A stretch of 5,080 nt of DNA from Clostridiales bacterium. GTDB taxonomy: Bacteria > Bacillota_A > Clostridia > Lachnospirales > Lachnospiraceae. The DNA is taken from positions 1-5,080 of the forward strand of contig JASKJZ010000218.1 of assembly GCA_030154385.1 (NCBI GenBank), given 5' to 3'. Numbering within the stretch: the stretch's first letter is position 1; each line of letters starts with the position of its first letter. A program made the position numbers and the translations under genes. Below are positions 1-5,080 of the stretch, piece by piece. The notes beneath the pieces are model-generated. The model made no database searches. It saw only the letters and a list, made by a program, of their open reading frames with translations, and was not told where the DNA came from.

Positions 1-22
1 CGGTATAGTGCAGATAGCTGAA

Positions 23-25
23 TGG
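23..25 (+). promoter_or_regulatory. T-box specifier codon UGG (Trp)
   Basis: The triplet TGG sits in the 3' strand of the stem I specifier loop in the context GAA-TGG-A; a purine right after the specifier is typical of T-boxes. It would pair with the CCA anticodon of tRNA-Trp. The opposite strand of the loop is outside the window, so the register rests on context. Two other signs support it: the antiterminator bulge is TGGC (151-154), whose last base pairs with discriminator G73 found in bacterial tRNA-Trp, and the operon encodes a TrpX-family binding protein. Overlapping triplets (AAT, ATG, GGA, GAC) fit worse. Confidence 0.82.
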
Positions 26-146
26 ACTTTTGAGGGCAGACCGAAAAGTATTTTACTGAGTAGTTTCTGATGGGATCTCAACCCATTATCAATGAGCTTA
101 TGTGTTAGCATAAGAATGAGTGGATATATTATATATATATCAAATC

Positions 147-181
147 AGGGTGGCACCGCAGGATGATAATCTCTTGTCCCT
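147..181 (+). promoter_or_regulatory. T-box antiterminator
   Basis: AGGG at 147-150 pairs with CCCT at 178-181, and GCA at 158-160 pairs with TGT at 175-177. These flank the seven-base bulge TGGCACC (151-157), whose TGGC would base-pair with the free GCCA-3' end of uncharged tRNA-Trp. The 3' strand of this helix (175-180) is also the 5' strand of the terminator stem, so the two structures exclude each other. This is the standard T-box switch. Confidence 0.88.
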
Positions 182-212
182 TTTGCATTTCGCAGGGATG
201 GGAGTTTTTTTT
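171..212 (+). terminator. Leader intrinsic terminator (T-box regulated)
   Basis: CTCTTGTCCC (171-180) pairs over ten positions with GGGATGGGAG (195-204), using three G-U wobbles. A short inner TGC/GCA pairing (184-186 with 192-194) can extend the stem. It is followed at once by eight T residues (205-212). It should form when charged tRNA-Trp is plentiful, stopping transcription before the transporter genes. Confidence 0.9.
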
Positions 213-250
213 ATACCAAAAATTACTACCCCACTGGCGTTTTCTTTGTT

Positions 251-263
251 TTTGATCATCAAA
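251..263. repeat. 13-bp perfect palindrome between leader terminator and trpX
   Basis: TTTGAT (251-256) and ATCAAA (258-263) form a perfect inverted repeat around a single C. It lies in the 76-bp untranslated stretch between the leader terminator and the trpX start, 10 bp before the ribosome binding site. It could be a protein operator or chance in AT-rich DNA; no convincing second promoter is visible next to it. The rest of 213-288 shows nothing beyond the ribosome binding site. Confidence 0.35.
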
Positions 264-288
264 TAACTATTTTAGGAGGATTCAAATT

Positions 289-1308
289 ATGAAAAAACGT
301 ACTATGATCACAGCAGCCCTTTTTCTTTCTCTCACATTGCTCTCTGGGTGTGGAGCTACTACTTCTGACAATGCATCTACGACAAAGGATGCCACAAAGC
401 AGGCACCTTTGAAAATCGGAATTGCACAAATTGCACCACATGCTTCTCTTGACAATTGTAGAGACGGCTTTATCGAAGGATTAAAAGAGGAAGGCTTTGT
501 CGATGGTGATAATATTACCATCGATTATAAAAACGCAGAGGGTGATACGGCAAATGCTACGATGATAGCCGATACCTTTGTATCGCAAAAATATGATTTG
601 ATTTGCGCCGTAGCAACGCCAACCGCTATGGCAGCTTACAACGCAACACAAGGTACGGATATCCCCGTCATATTTACCGCGGTATCCGATCCTGTGGCAG
701 CCGAGCTTGTAGCTTCACTCGATAAACCAGATACCAATGCAACGGGAACCAGTGACGCGCTTCCGCTCGAACAACAGATGCAAATGATTCGCGCCATGAT
801 GCCTGACGCAAAAACCATTGGCATTCTTTATACCACGAGCGAAGTTAATTCACAGACACATTTAGAAAAATTTAAGGAGCTTGCACCAACCTACGGCTTT
901 ACAATTGAAGCAATTGGTGTCAATACCGCATCGGATATTCCGCTTGCAATGGATACTTTAGTTACCAAATGCGATGCCATTAATAACTTTACCGATAACA
1001 ATGTTGTCAACAACCTAGATACCGTACTTGCTAAGGCGAATGATGCAGGAATTCCTGTTTTTGGATCGGAAATTGAACAGGTGAAAAAGGGATGTGTTGC
1101 CGCACAAAACATTGACTATTATCAACTTGGTATCACGACTGGAAAGATGGCAGCAAAGGTTTTAAATGGTGAAGATATTAAGACGATGCCAGTGGAAGTA
1201 ATTTCTGCTTGTACACCAGTTGCCAACCAAGCCGTCATGGATCAGTTCTCTCTTACCATGCCACAAGAATACAAAGATAGTGTCACTTATGTGAGTGCAG
1301 AGGAATAA
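289..1308 (+). CDS. trpX: Tryptophan ABC transporter substrate-binding lipoprotein (TrpX family)
   Basis: This is the extracytoplasmic receptor of an ABC importer, anchored to the outer face of the membrane by lipid. Residues 1-21 are a lipoprotein signal: MKKR, a hydrophobic core, then lipobox LSGC with lipidated Cys21. A Ser/Thr/Lys-rich linker runs to about residue 40. The remaining ~300 residues are a two-lobed periplasmic-binding fold of the ABC_sub_bind (DUF534/TrpX) type, starting LKIGIAQIAPH and containing VIFTAVSDPVA near 127-137 and GITTGKMAAKVLNGE near 281-295. At 339 residues it is full length for the family. The start is fixed by AGGAGGA at 274-280, eight bases before ATG. It is the first gene after the tryptophan T-box and lies 3 bp before the permease gene. 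Tryptophan as ligand is inferred from the T-box and family; other aromatic amino acids cannot be excluded. The mature protein has five non-lipid cysteines (57, 106, 228, 269, 308), which fits an anaerobe. Confidence 0.92.
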   Translation: MKKRTMITAALFLSLTLLSGCGATTSDNASTTKDATKQAPLKIGIAQIAPHASLDNCRDGFIEGLKEEGFVDGDNITIDYKNAEGDTANATMIADTFVSQKYDLICAVATPTAMAAYNATQGTDIPVIFTAVSDPVAAELVASLDKPDTNATGTSDALPLEQQMQMIRAMMPDAKTIGILYTTSEVNSQTHLEKFKELAPTYGFTIEAIGVNTASDIPLAMDTLVTKCDAINNFTDNNVVNNLDTVLAKANDAGIPVFGSEIEQVKKGCVAAQNIDYYQLGITTGKMAAKVLNGEDIKTMPVEVISACTPVANQAVMDQFSLTMPQEYKDSVTYVSAEE

Positions 1309-1311
1309 ACA

Positions 1312-2187
1312 ATGGACATTTTACTTAATATTACAAGAGGTATTTTAGAGCAAGGATTCATATATGGAATCCTTGCCCTTGGAATTTATATCACCTATAG
1401 CGTAGTAGATTTTCCTGATCTTTCGGTAGATGGAACCTTCCCGCTTGGAGCTGCTACGACTGCTATGCTCATCTTCCATGGAGTCAATCCTTGGCTTGCA
1501 ATTGTTGTTGCTTTTTTAATAGGATGCTTTGCAGGGCTATTAACTGGCATCTTCCATGTGGTCTTTGGGATTAAGGATTTGCTTGCAGGCATCATTACTA
1601 TGACAGGGCTTTACTCCATCAACCTGATGCTAGCAGGCGGAAAAGCTGTTCTTCCCATTACCAATAAGGCTACGATTTTTAACAGTGGTTTATTAAAAAA
1701 TCTAAGTCCACTTTATATCATTTTTCTTTGTATGTTTTTCTTAAAGCTTTTATTGGATCTTTATTTTAAGACCAAGTCAGGACTTTTATTGCGTGCGGTT
1801 GGAGATAACGAAACCGTAGTTACGATGCTTGCAAAGGACAAAGGAAAAGTGAAAATCTTAGGACTTATGCTCTGTAATGGTCTTGCAGCAACGGCTGGCT
1901 CAATCTTATGTCAGCAGCAAAGAAGCTTTGATGTAAATTCTGGTACGGGTATGCTTGTTATGGGGCTCGCTTCTGTCATTATTGGCATGTCCATTTTTTC
2001 ACATGTACCACTCATAAAGGGAACGACTATGGTAATCTTTGGCTCCGTTATTTATAAGGCCTGTCTTGCCATTGCGCTTAACTTAAACTTCAATCCAAAC
2101 AACCTAAAGCTATTAATGGCTACGATTTTTTTAATTGCCCTAGTCTCAAAGGATATGTTAAAGAAGGGAGGACGAAAGCATGCTTAA
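1312..2187 (+). CDS. trpY: ABC transporter permease (TrpY family)
   Basis: This is the membrane-spanning subunit of the importer, of the BPD_transp_2 (LivH/RbsC-like) type that partners TrpX-like receptors. The 291-residue protein is very hydrophobic. Likely membrane segments are near residues 14-31, 43-57, 62-84, 88-108, 133-152, 183-200, 212-230, 237-257 and 265-279; the exact count is uncertain. The polar, basic loop at about 152-182 (FKTKSGLLLRAVGDNE and onward) matches the cytoplasmic loop that contacts the ATPase in this family. The lysine/arginine-rich tail (KKGGRKHA) is also probably cytoplasmic. The ATG lies 3 bp after the trpX stop, with an AGAGG ribosome binding site in the end of trpX. 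Its last 8 bases overlap the ATPase gene. A 10-bp perfect hairpin sits within codons 13-22. A single permease gene suggests a homodimer. Confidence 0.92.
   Translation: MDILLNITRGILEQGFIYGILALGIYITYSVVDFPDLSVDGTFPLGAATTAMLIFHGVNPWLAIVVAFLIGCFAGLLTGIFHVVFGIKDLLAGIITMTGLYSINLMLAGGKAVLPITNKATIFNSGLLKNLSPLYIIFLCMFFLKLLLDLYFKTKSGLLLRAVGDNETVVTMLAKDKGKVKILGLMLCNGLAATAGSILCQQQRSFDVNSGTGMLVMGLASVIIGMSIFSHVPLIKGTTMVIFGSVIYKACLAIALNLNFNPNNLKLLMATIFLIALVSKDMLKKGGRKHA
1350..1376. repeat. 10-bp perfect inverted repeat (hairpin) inside the start of trpY
   Basis: GCAAGGATTC (1350-1359) and GAATCCTTGC (1367-1376) are exact reverse complements around a 7-base loop, starting 38 bases after the A of the trpY start codon. 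No T tract follows, so it is not an intrinsic terminator. As RNA it would be a stable stem just downstream of the translation start and just past the trpX 3' end. It might shield trpX mRNA from 3' decay or slow early trpY translation; both roles are inference. Confidence 0.6.
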
Positions 2188-2953
2188 TCTTTCACACATT
2201 CATAAAACCTTCTATCCAGGCAGCATCAACGAGACCACGATATTTTCAGATTTTAATCTTTTCGTCAAGGAAAATCAATTTATCAGCGTGATTGGAAGTA
2301 ATGGTTCAGGAAAAAGTACCCTACTGAATGTCATCTGCGGCTCCATTCCCATCGACCAAGGCAGTATTACCTTAGAAGACGCTGACATTTCAAAAATGAA
2401 GGATTTTAAGCGAGCCGAAGTAATTGCAAGGGTCTATCAAGATCCTGCCAAAGGCTCTTGTCCTTCCTTTACTATTTTGGAAAACATGGCATTAGCGGAT
2501 AACAAGGGAAAGCCTTATTTATTTGGACGTTCGGTAAACAAAGACCGCATGGATTTTTATCGAACGCAGCTTGAAAAGCTTAGACTCGGACTTGAAAACC
2601 GTATGCAGGATAAGGTCGGTAATTTATCTGGAGGGCAAAGGCAGGCACTTGCCATGATTACAGCCACCTTGACCCCACATAAAATATTGATTCTGGATGA
2701 GCATACCGCAGCGCTTGACCCAAAAACGAGTGAAATCATTATGGAGCTTACCAATACCATCGTAAGTGAGAAAAAACTCACGACCATTATGGTAACCCAC
2801 AATTTAAAATTTGCGCTCGCATATGGAAATCGTCTGCTTATGATGCATCAGGGACAGGCAATTATGGATGTCTCCAATCAGGATAAGACAAACCTGCCGC
2901 TCTCTTCTATTTTGGATAAATTCAATGAAATCAGCATTGAGCTAGGAAATTAA
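2180..2953 (+). CDS. trpZ: ABC transporter ATP-binding protein (TrpZ family)
   Basis: This is the cytoplasmic ATPase that powers the importer. All core motifs are present in order: Walker A GSNGSGKST (39-47), Q-loop Gln87 in VYQDP, signature LSGGQ (149-153), Walker B ILILDE (169-174) with catalytic Glu174, D-loop ALD (178-180) and switch His207 in VTHN. At 257 residues it is a single complete nucleotide-binding domain, so a homodimer is expected. The ATG overlaps the last 8 bases of trpY in another frame, with ribosome binding site GGGAGGA (2166-2172) inside trpY, which points to translational coupling. It is the last gene of the operon; its stop lies 5 bp from the stop of the convergent oxidoreductase gene. 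Family identity as an importer ATPase is certain; tryptophan specificity comes from the operon. Confidence 0.93.
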   Translation: MLNLSHIHKTFYPGSINETTIFSDFNLFVKENQFISVIGSNGSGKSTLLNVICGSIPIDQGSITLEDADISKMKDFKRAEVIARVYQDPAKGSCPSFTILENMALADNKGKPYLFGRSVNKDRMDFYRTQLEKLRLGLENRMQDKVGNLSGGQRQALAMITATLTPHKILILDEHTAALDPKTSEIIMELTNTIVSEKKLTTIMVTHNLKFALAYGNRLLMMHQGQAIMDVSNQDKTNLPLSSILDKFNEISIELGN

Positions 2954-2958
2954 ATGGC

Positions 2959-4437
2959 TTAGGTCCTTTTCTTTTCAGCTTTTTGCAGTCGTTGAATTGC
3001 AAATTTTCCTGTGGCAGCGGCAACGGGAAGGCCACCAGGCGCTTCAAGCCATTGACCAGCAAGAAATAAATTTGGTAACGTATCAAAGGTTCCCTTGTGA
3101 CAAAACGAGGGAACTTCTTTTTTTGTGATAAAACTCATGTAAGAGCCGTGATAAGCATTACAGTATCGCAAGTAGGTGAGAGGCGTCCAACAGTCTAATA
3201 CCGATATCTGATCAAAAGGAATCAAAAACTGTGCTTCAATGCGCTTTTTTAGTGCCAGGCTGATACGCTCCTTTTCCTTGGTGTATTCCTCCTTTGTTAA
3301 GGATTCCCAATAGTGAAAATCGTCGTCATACTGTGACACGTTTGTCTGTAATACAAATTTTCCCGCTGGTGCGAATGAGGGCTCGTAAGCATAAGAACGC
3401 ACCGAAATGCGATCAACCTCTTTCTCAGCAATGGAGAAAGGCGCACAGTCAAATATAAGCGTCTCTTCTTTGAGTGAATATGCGGCATCGACAGAAAAGG
3501 CTACCTGAAAACCACTAACCAAAGGATAATTTTTTTCGTTATGGTAGCAGACTTCAAATTCCTTTTGGCGATATTCTTCTGGCAGCAATCCGCGGAATAA
3601 GGTATAACTATCCATCGCAGCGATGACATAGTCAGCAGCAATCTTCTCTCCCCCTTCTAATCGGACGCCACTCACCCGTCCATTTTTTACACAAATTTCG
3701 CTGACCGGAGCTTTCAGACAAATCGTTCCACCAAGGTCTTCAAACGTTTTTATCATTCGATTCGCCATCGATAAGGAACCGCCTTTTGGCAGCTCGCCAT
3801 TCCCTGATGCAATGGTTGCATAGGATATTATGAAGGAGGATGCTATATATTCTTTTGGCATGTAATCAGTAAAGGCAGCTTTTAATACTGGATTTTGAAA
3901 ACGATTGGATAAATCTTCTAAACTGATCGTCCCATATTCCTTGATTACCTTTGGCATATTTTTCATCTTTAGTCCAAGTTTTAGATAATCCAAAGGGTTT
4001 AGCTGTTCCATTGGCTTTTCGACTGGCATTTCACAGGACATCGCGTATTCCACGTGTAAAAAGAACGCTTCGATTTCTTCATGGTCTTCTGGAGCAAGTA
4101 GCAACATTTCTTTTTTCGTACGCTCCAAATCCTTCCATAAGGTTATCTGTTTATCAGCTTTCCTTGTAGTATAAAAGCTCTTGTTTTCAACAAAGGCGCT
4201 GTTACTGCTTAGGGCACCCACTTCTTCCCAAAGATTCCGAAGCGAGCTGCCCTTCTTTGTTCCGGTCAGCCAATGAATGCAATTGTCAATATGGTGACCC
4301 TTACGGTTCCATCCCATACATTCTCCGCCAGCCATCGAATTTTTTTCATAGATTGTGACCTCATATCCAGCTTTTCTTCCATAAATCCCAGCACAAATCC
4401 CAGCAATTCCGCCTCCAACAATAATAATCTTTTTCAT
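2959..4437 (-). CDS. FAD-dependent oxidoreductase, phytoene desaturase-like (COG1233 type)
   Basis: This is a flavoprotein of the amine-oxidase/CrtI superfamily; the reaction and substrate are unknown. The N-terminus is a dinucleotide-binding Rossmann motif: GGGIAG at 8-13 with acidic Glu31 closing the second strand (VTIYEK), followed by AGGECMGW at 36-43. That second motif replaces the usual GGR of true carotenoid desaturases. Around 213-275 is the family's middle FAD-domain segment: ELPKGGSL, then APVSEICVKNGRVSGVRL, then an AADYVIAAMD strand. The C-terminal FAD motif is NLFLAGQW with APGGLP (456-471). At 492 residues it is full length. The stretch HHIDNCIHWLTGT (48-60) is typical, as I recall, of a clostridial branch of uncharacterised relatives. 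There is no signal peptide or clear membrane helix. The ATG overlaps the stop of the upstream tetR-like gene (ATGA, 4434-4437), with AAGGAG at 4445-4450. No carotenoid or quinone pathway gene is nearby. Fold and cofactor are confident; function is open. Confidence 0.88.
   Translation of the reverse strand: MKKIIIVGGGIAGICAGIYGRKAGYEVTIYEKNSMAGGECMGWNRKGHHIDNCIHWLTGTKKGSSLRNLWEEVGALSSNSAFVENKSFYTTRKADKQITLWKDLERTKKEMLLLAPEDHEEIEAFFLHVEYAMSCEMPVEKPMEQLNPLDYLKLGLKMKNMPKVIKEYGTISLEDLSNRFQNPVLKAAFTDYMPKEYIASSFIISYATIASGNGELPKGGSLSMANRMIKTFEDLGGTICLKAPVSEICVKNGRVSGVRLEGGEKIAADYVIAAMDSYTLFRGLLPEEYRQKEFEVCYHNEKNYPLVSGFQVAFSVDAAYSLKEETLIFDCAPFSIAEKEVDRISVRSYAYEPSFAPAGKFVLQTNVSQYDDDFHYWESLTKEEYTKEKERISLALKKRIEAQFLIPFDQISVLDCWTPLTYLRYCNAYHGSYMSFITKKEVPSFCHKGTFDTLPNLFLAGQWLEAPGGLPVAAATGKFAIQRLQKAEKKRT
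3087..3124 (+). terminator. Probable trpXYZ intrinsic terminator embedded antisense in the oxidoreductase gene
   Basis: On the + strand AGGTTCCCTTG (3087-3097) pairs with CGAGGGAACTT (3106-3116) over 11 positions with two G-U wobbles, around an 8-base loop. It is followed by C and seven T residues (3118-3124). It is the first good intrinsic terminator after the trpZ stop (2953), about 130 bp downstream. On the - strand no T tract follows the hairpin, so it should not stop the oxidoreductase transcript. It also encodes residues near KKEVPSFCHKGTF, so chance cannot be excluded. Confidence 0.6.
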
Positions 4438-5030
4438 CCTTTTTCTCCTTCTTTTTTATGGTTCCTTACCAAATCCACGATCCATTCCGGCGAGGGAAGC
4501 GCAGTTTCTGGATGCATCGCATAGTTTTCAGCGATTCCTTGTATGCTGCAAAAAAATGCAGTTGATAGGCTCAAAGGATCTCCCAATCGGATACTTCCCT
4601 CTGCCTGTCCTCGTTCAATAATCGGAACAAAACGATGAATCGTATCCACCTTATTTGCAATGTTTCGAACTGCTTCTGGGGTACCCTCACTTCGTTGAGC
4701 CTGTGCCATCAAAACAAACATCATTGCAACATACGGTTCTTTTTGCATCGTGGAAAACAATTCTCTTGTGAACGTTTCAAAGTATAAAATGGCAGAATCA
4801 TATTTAGGAGAAAAGGGATAGGTCGTTCCCATCCACCCCATCGTAACAAGTTCCATATATAAAGTCTCCTTTGAATCAAAATAATGGAATAAGAGTCCGA
4901 CGCTCATGGATGCCTTTTTTGCAATATCAGAGATTTTGGTCGCTGCATATCCTTTTCTCACAAACAGATCAAGCCCTGCATATAAGATTTCCTTTTTTCT
5001 TTGCTCTTTTTGTGCCTCTCGTACACTCAC
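4434..5030 (-). CDS. TetR/AcrR family transcriptional regulator
   Basis: This is a DNA-binding regulator, probably a ligand-responsive repressor. Residues 10-60 form the TetR_N domain: a first helix with KKEILYAGLDLFVRKGYAATKI, then the helix-turn-helix with SDIAKKA as support helix and SVGLLFHYF (43-51) as recognition helix, followed by the conserved DSKETLY. The remaining ~140 residues are the helical ligand/dimer domain, which has diverged too far for a ligand to be named. The total of 198 residues is normal. The start is GTG at 5028-5030: an in-frame stop lies 24 bases upstream, and the next in-frame Met (residue 42) would destroy the DNA-binding domain. The stop overlaps the ATG of the oxidoreductase gene, so the two are co-transcribed and probably translationally coupled. 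It probably controls its own operon; this is inference. Confidence 0.92.
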   Translation of the reverse strand: MSVREAQKEQRKKEILYAGLDLFVRKGYAATKISDIAKKASMSVGLLFHYFDSKETLYMELVTMGWMGTTYPFSPKYDSAILYFETFTRELFSTMQKEPYVAMMFVLMAQAQRSEGTPEAVRNIANKVDTIHRFVPIIERGQAEGSIRLGDPLSLSTAFFCSIQGIAENYAMHPETALPSPEWIVDLVRNHKKEGEKG

Positions 5031-5036
5031 TTTTAA

Positions 5037-5042
5037 CCCTCT
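5037..5042 (-). promoter_or_regulatory. Ribosome binding site supporting the GTG start of the TetR-like gene
   Basis: Read on the - strand, AGAGGG lies six bases before GTG. It is a moderate Shine-Dalgarno match, and with the upstream in-frame stop it fixes the start. Initiation is probably weaker than for the AGGAGG-led transporter genes, as is common for a regulator. Confidence 0.6.
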
Positions 5043-5056
5043 TTTCTTTATTTGCT

Positions 5057-5062
5057 AATATA
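5057..5062 (-). promoter_or_regulatory. Possible -10 box for the tetR-oxidoreductase operon
   Basis: Read on the - strand the hexamer is TATATT, one base off TATAAT, and lies 26 bases before the GTG start. With a normal 17-bp spacer the -35 box would fall at about 5080-5085, at or beyond the window edge, so it cannot be tested. The region is AT-rich, so chance matches are likely. Confidence 0.25.
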
Positions 5063-5080
5063 GACTCTTTCTAATTTCTA

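Larger units (their letters stand above)
1..212 (+). ncRNA. T-box riboswitch, tryptophan-specific, 5' end cut off by the window edge
   Basis: This is the leader RNA of the downstream transporter operon; it senses uncharged tRNA and controls read-through of a terminator. The hallmark T-box sequence AGGGTGGCACCGC is at 147-159. Upstream the usual order of T-box elements can be folded by eye. The 3' half of stem I carries GAA-TGG-A, with the specifier at 23-25. Stem II spans 37-69 (CAGA/TCTG outside, AGTA 47-50/TACT 54-57 inside), with GAA 43-45 opposite AGTA 59-62, the S-turn signature. A IIA/B pseudoknot follows: TGGG 71-74 with CCCA 82-85, and CTCA 77-80 with TGAG 93-96. Stem III is CTTATG 97-102 with CATAAG 109-114. 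The antiterminator and terminator follow. The 5' strand of stem I, including the distal tRNA-elbow-binding loops, and the promoter lie before base 1. Class identification is very secure; the fold itself was done by hand. Confidence 0.95.

Noticed and set aside
241..272. Possible second promoter between the T-box terminator and trpX (TTGTTT at 245-250 as a -35).
   Set aside because: No acceptable -10 hexamer at the right distance; the match is typical of AT-rich background.
675..684. TACCGCGGTA palindrome inside trpX.
   Set aside because: A 10-bp palindrome in the middle of a coding region; likely chance, with no supporting context.
2922..2940. TCAATG/CATTGA inverted repeat near the end of trpZ, a candidate terminator for the convergent - strand operon.
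   Set aside because: Only a 6-bp AT-rich stem with no proper T tract on either strand; too weak to call.
3420..3440. CTTTCTC/GAGAAAG inverted repeat within the oxidoreductase gene.
   Set aside because: A 7-bp stem with no T tract and no special position; expected by chance in a gene of this length.
2959..4437. Naming the flavoprotein a phytoene desaturase (crtI).
   Set aside because: The FAD motif differs from true CrtI and no carotenoid genes are nearby; only the superfamily can be supported.
4273..4524. Open + strand reading frame across the oxidoreductase/regulator junction, along with other frames opposite real genes.
   Set aside because: No ribosome binding site or recognisable domain, and composition mirrors the true genes on the - strand; treated as a shadow frame.
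5061..5073. TAGA/TCTA repeat upstream of the TetR-like gene as a possible operator.
   Set aside because: Arms are only 4 bp with a 5-bp spacer and do not extend; the real operator may lie beyond the window edge.

Overview
The window looks like chromosomal DNA from a low-GC Gram-positive anaerobe, most likely a Clostridia/Lachnospiraceae-type Firmicute. The evidence is roughly 40% GC, strong AGGAGG-type ribosome binding sites, a T-box leader, a Gram-positive style lipoprotein and many unpaired-looking cysteines. No mobile element, CRISPR array, tRNA or rRNA is visible.

Left half, + strand: the window opens inside a T-box riboswitch whose stem I 5' half lies upstream of base 1. The visible part has a UGG (Trp) specifier, stem II with an S-turn motif, the IIA/B pseudoknot, stem III, and a competing antiterminator and terminator. 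It is followed by a tight three-gene operon: a substrate-binding lipoprotein (trpX-like), a membrane permease (trpY-like) and an ATPase (trpZ-like). Together these form an ABC importer predicted to bring in tryptophan. The logic is that uncharged tRNA-Trp binds the leader, stabilises the antiterminator and switches on the importer. The Trp assignment rests on three agreeing signs: the specifier codon, a UGGC acceptor bulge that fits discriminator base G73, and the TrpX family.

Right half, - strand: a TetR/AcrR-type regulator (GTG start) and a phytoene-desaturase-like FAD-dependent oxidoreductase are joined by an ATGA stop/start overlap. They probably form a two-gene redox operon under the regulator's control. 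Its substrate cannot be deduced.

The two operons converge with only 5 bp between stop codons. No terminator fits in the gap, but a strong + strand intrinsic terminator sits about 130 bp inside the oxidoreductase gene and probably ends the trpXYZ transcript there. Nothing here is clearly a new system. The items most worth checking are this embedded terminator, a 10-bp perfect hairpin just inside trpY, and the unassigned regulator/oxidoreductase pair.
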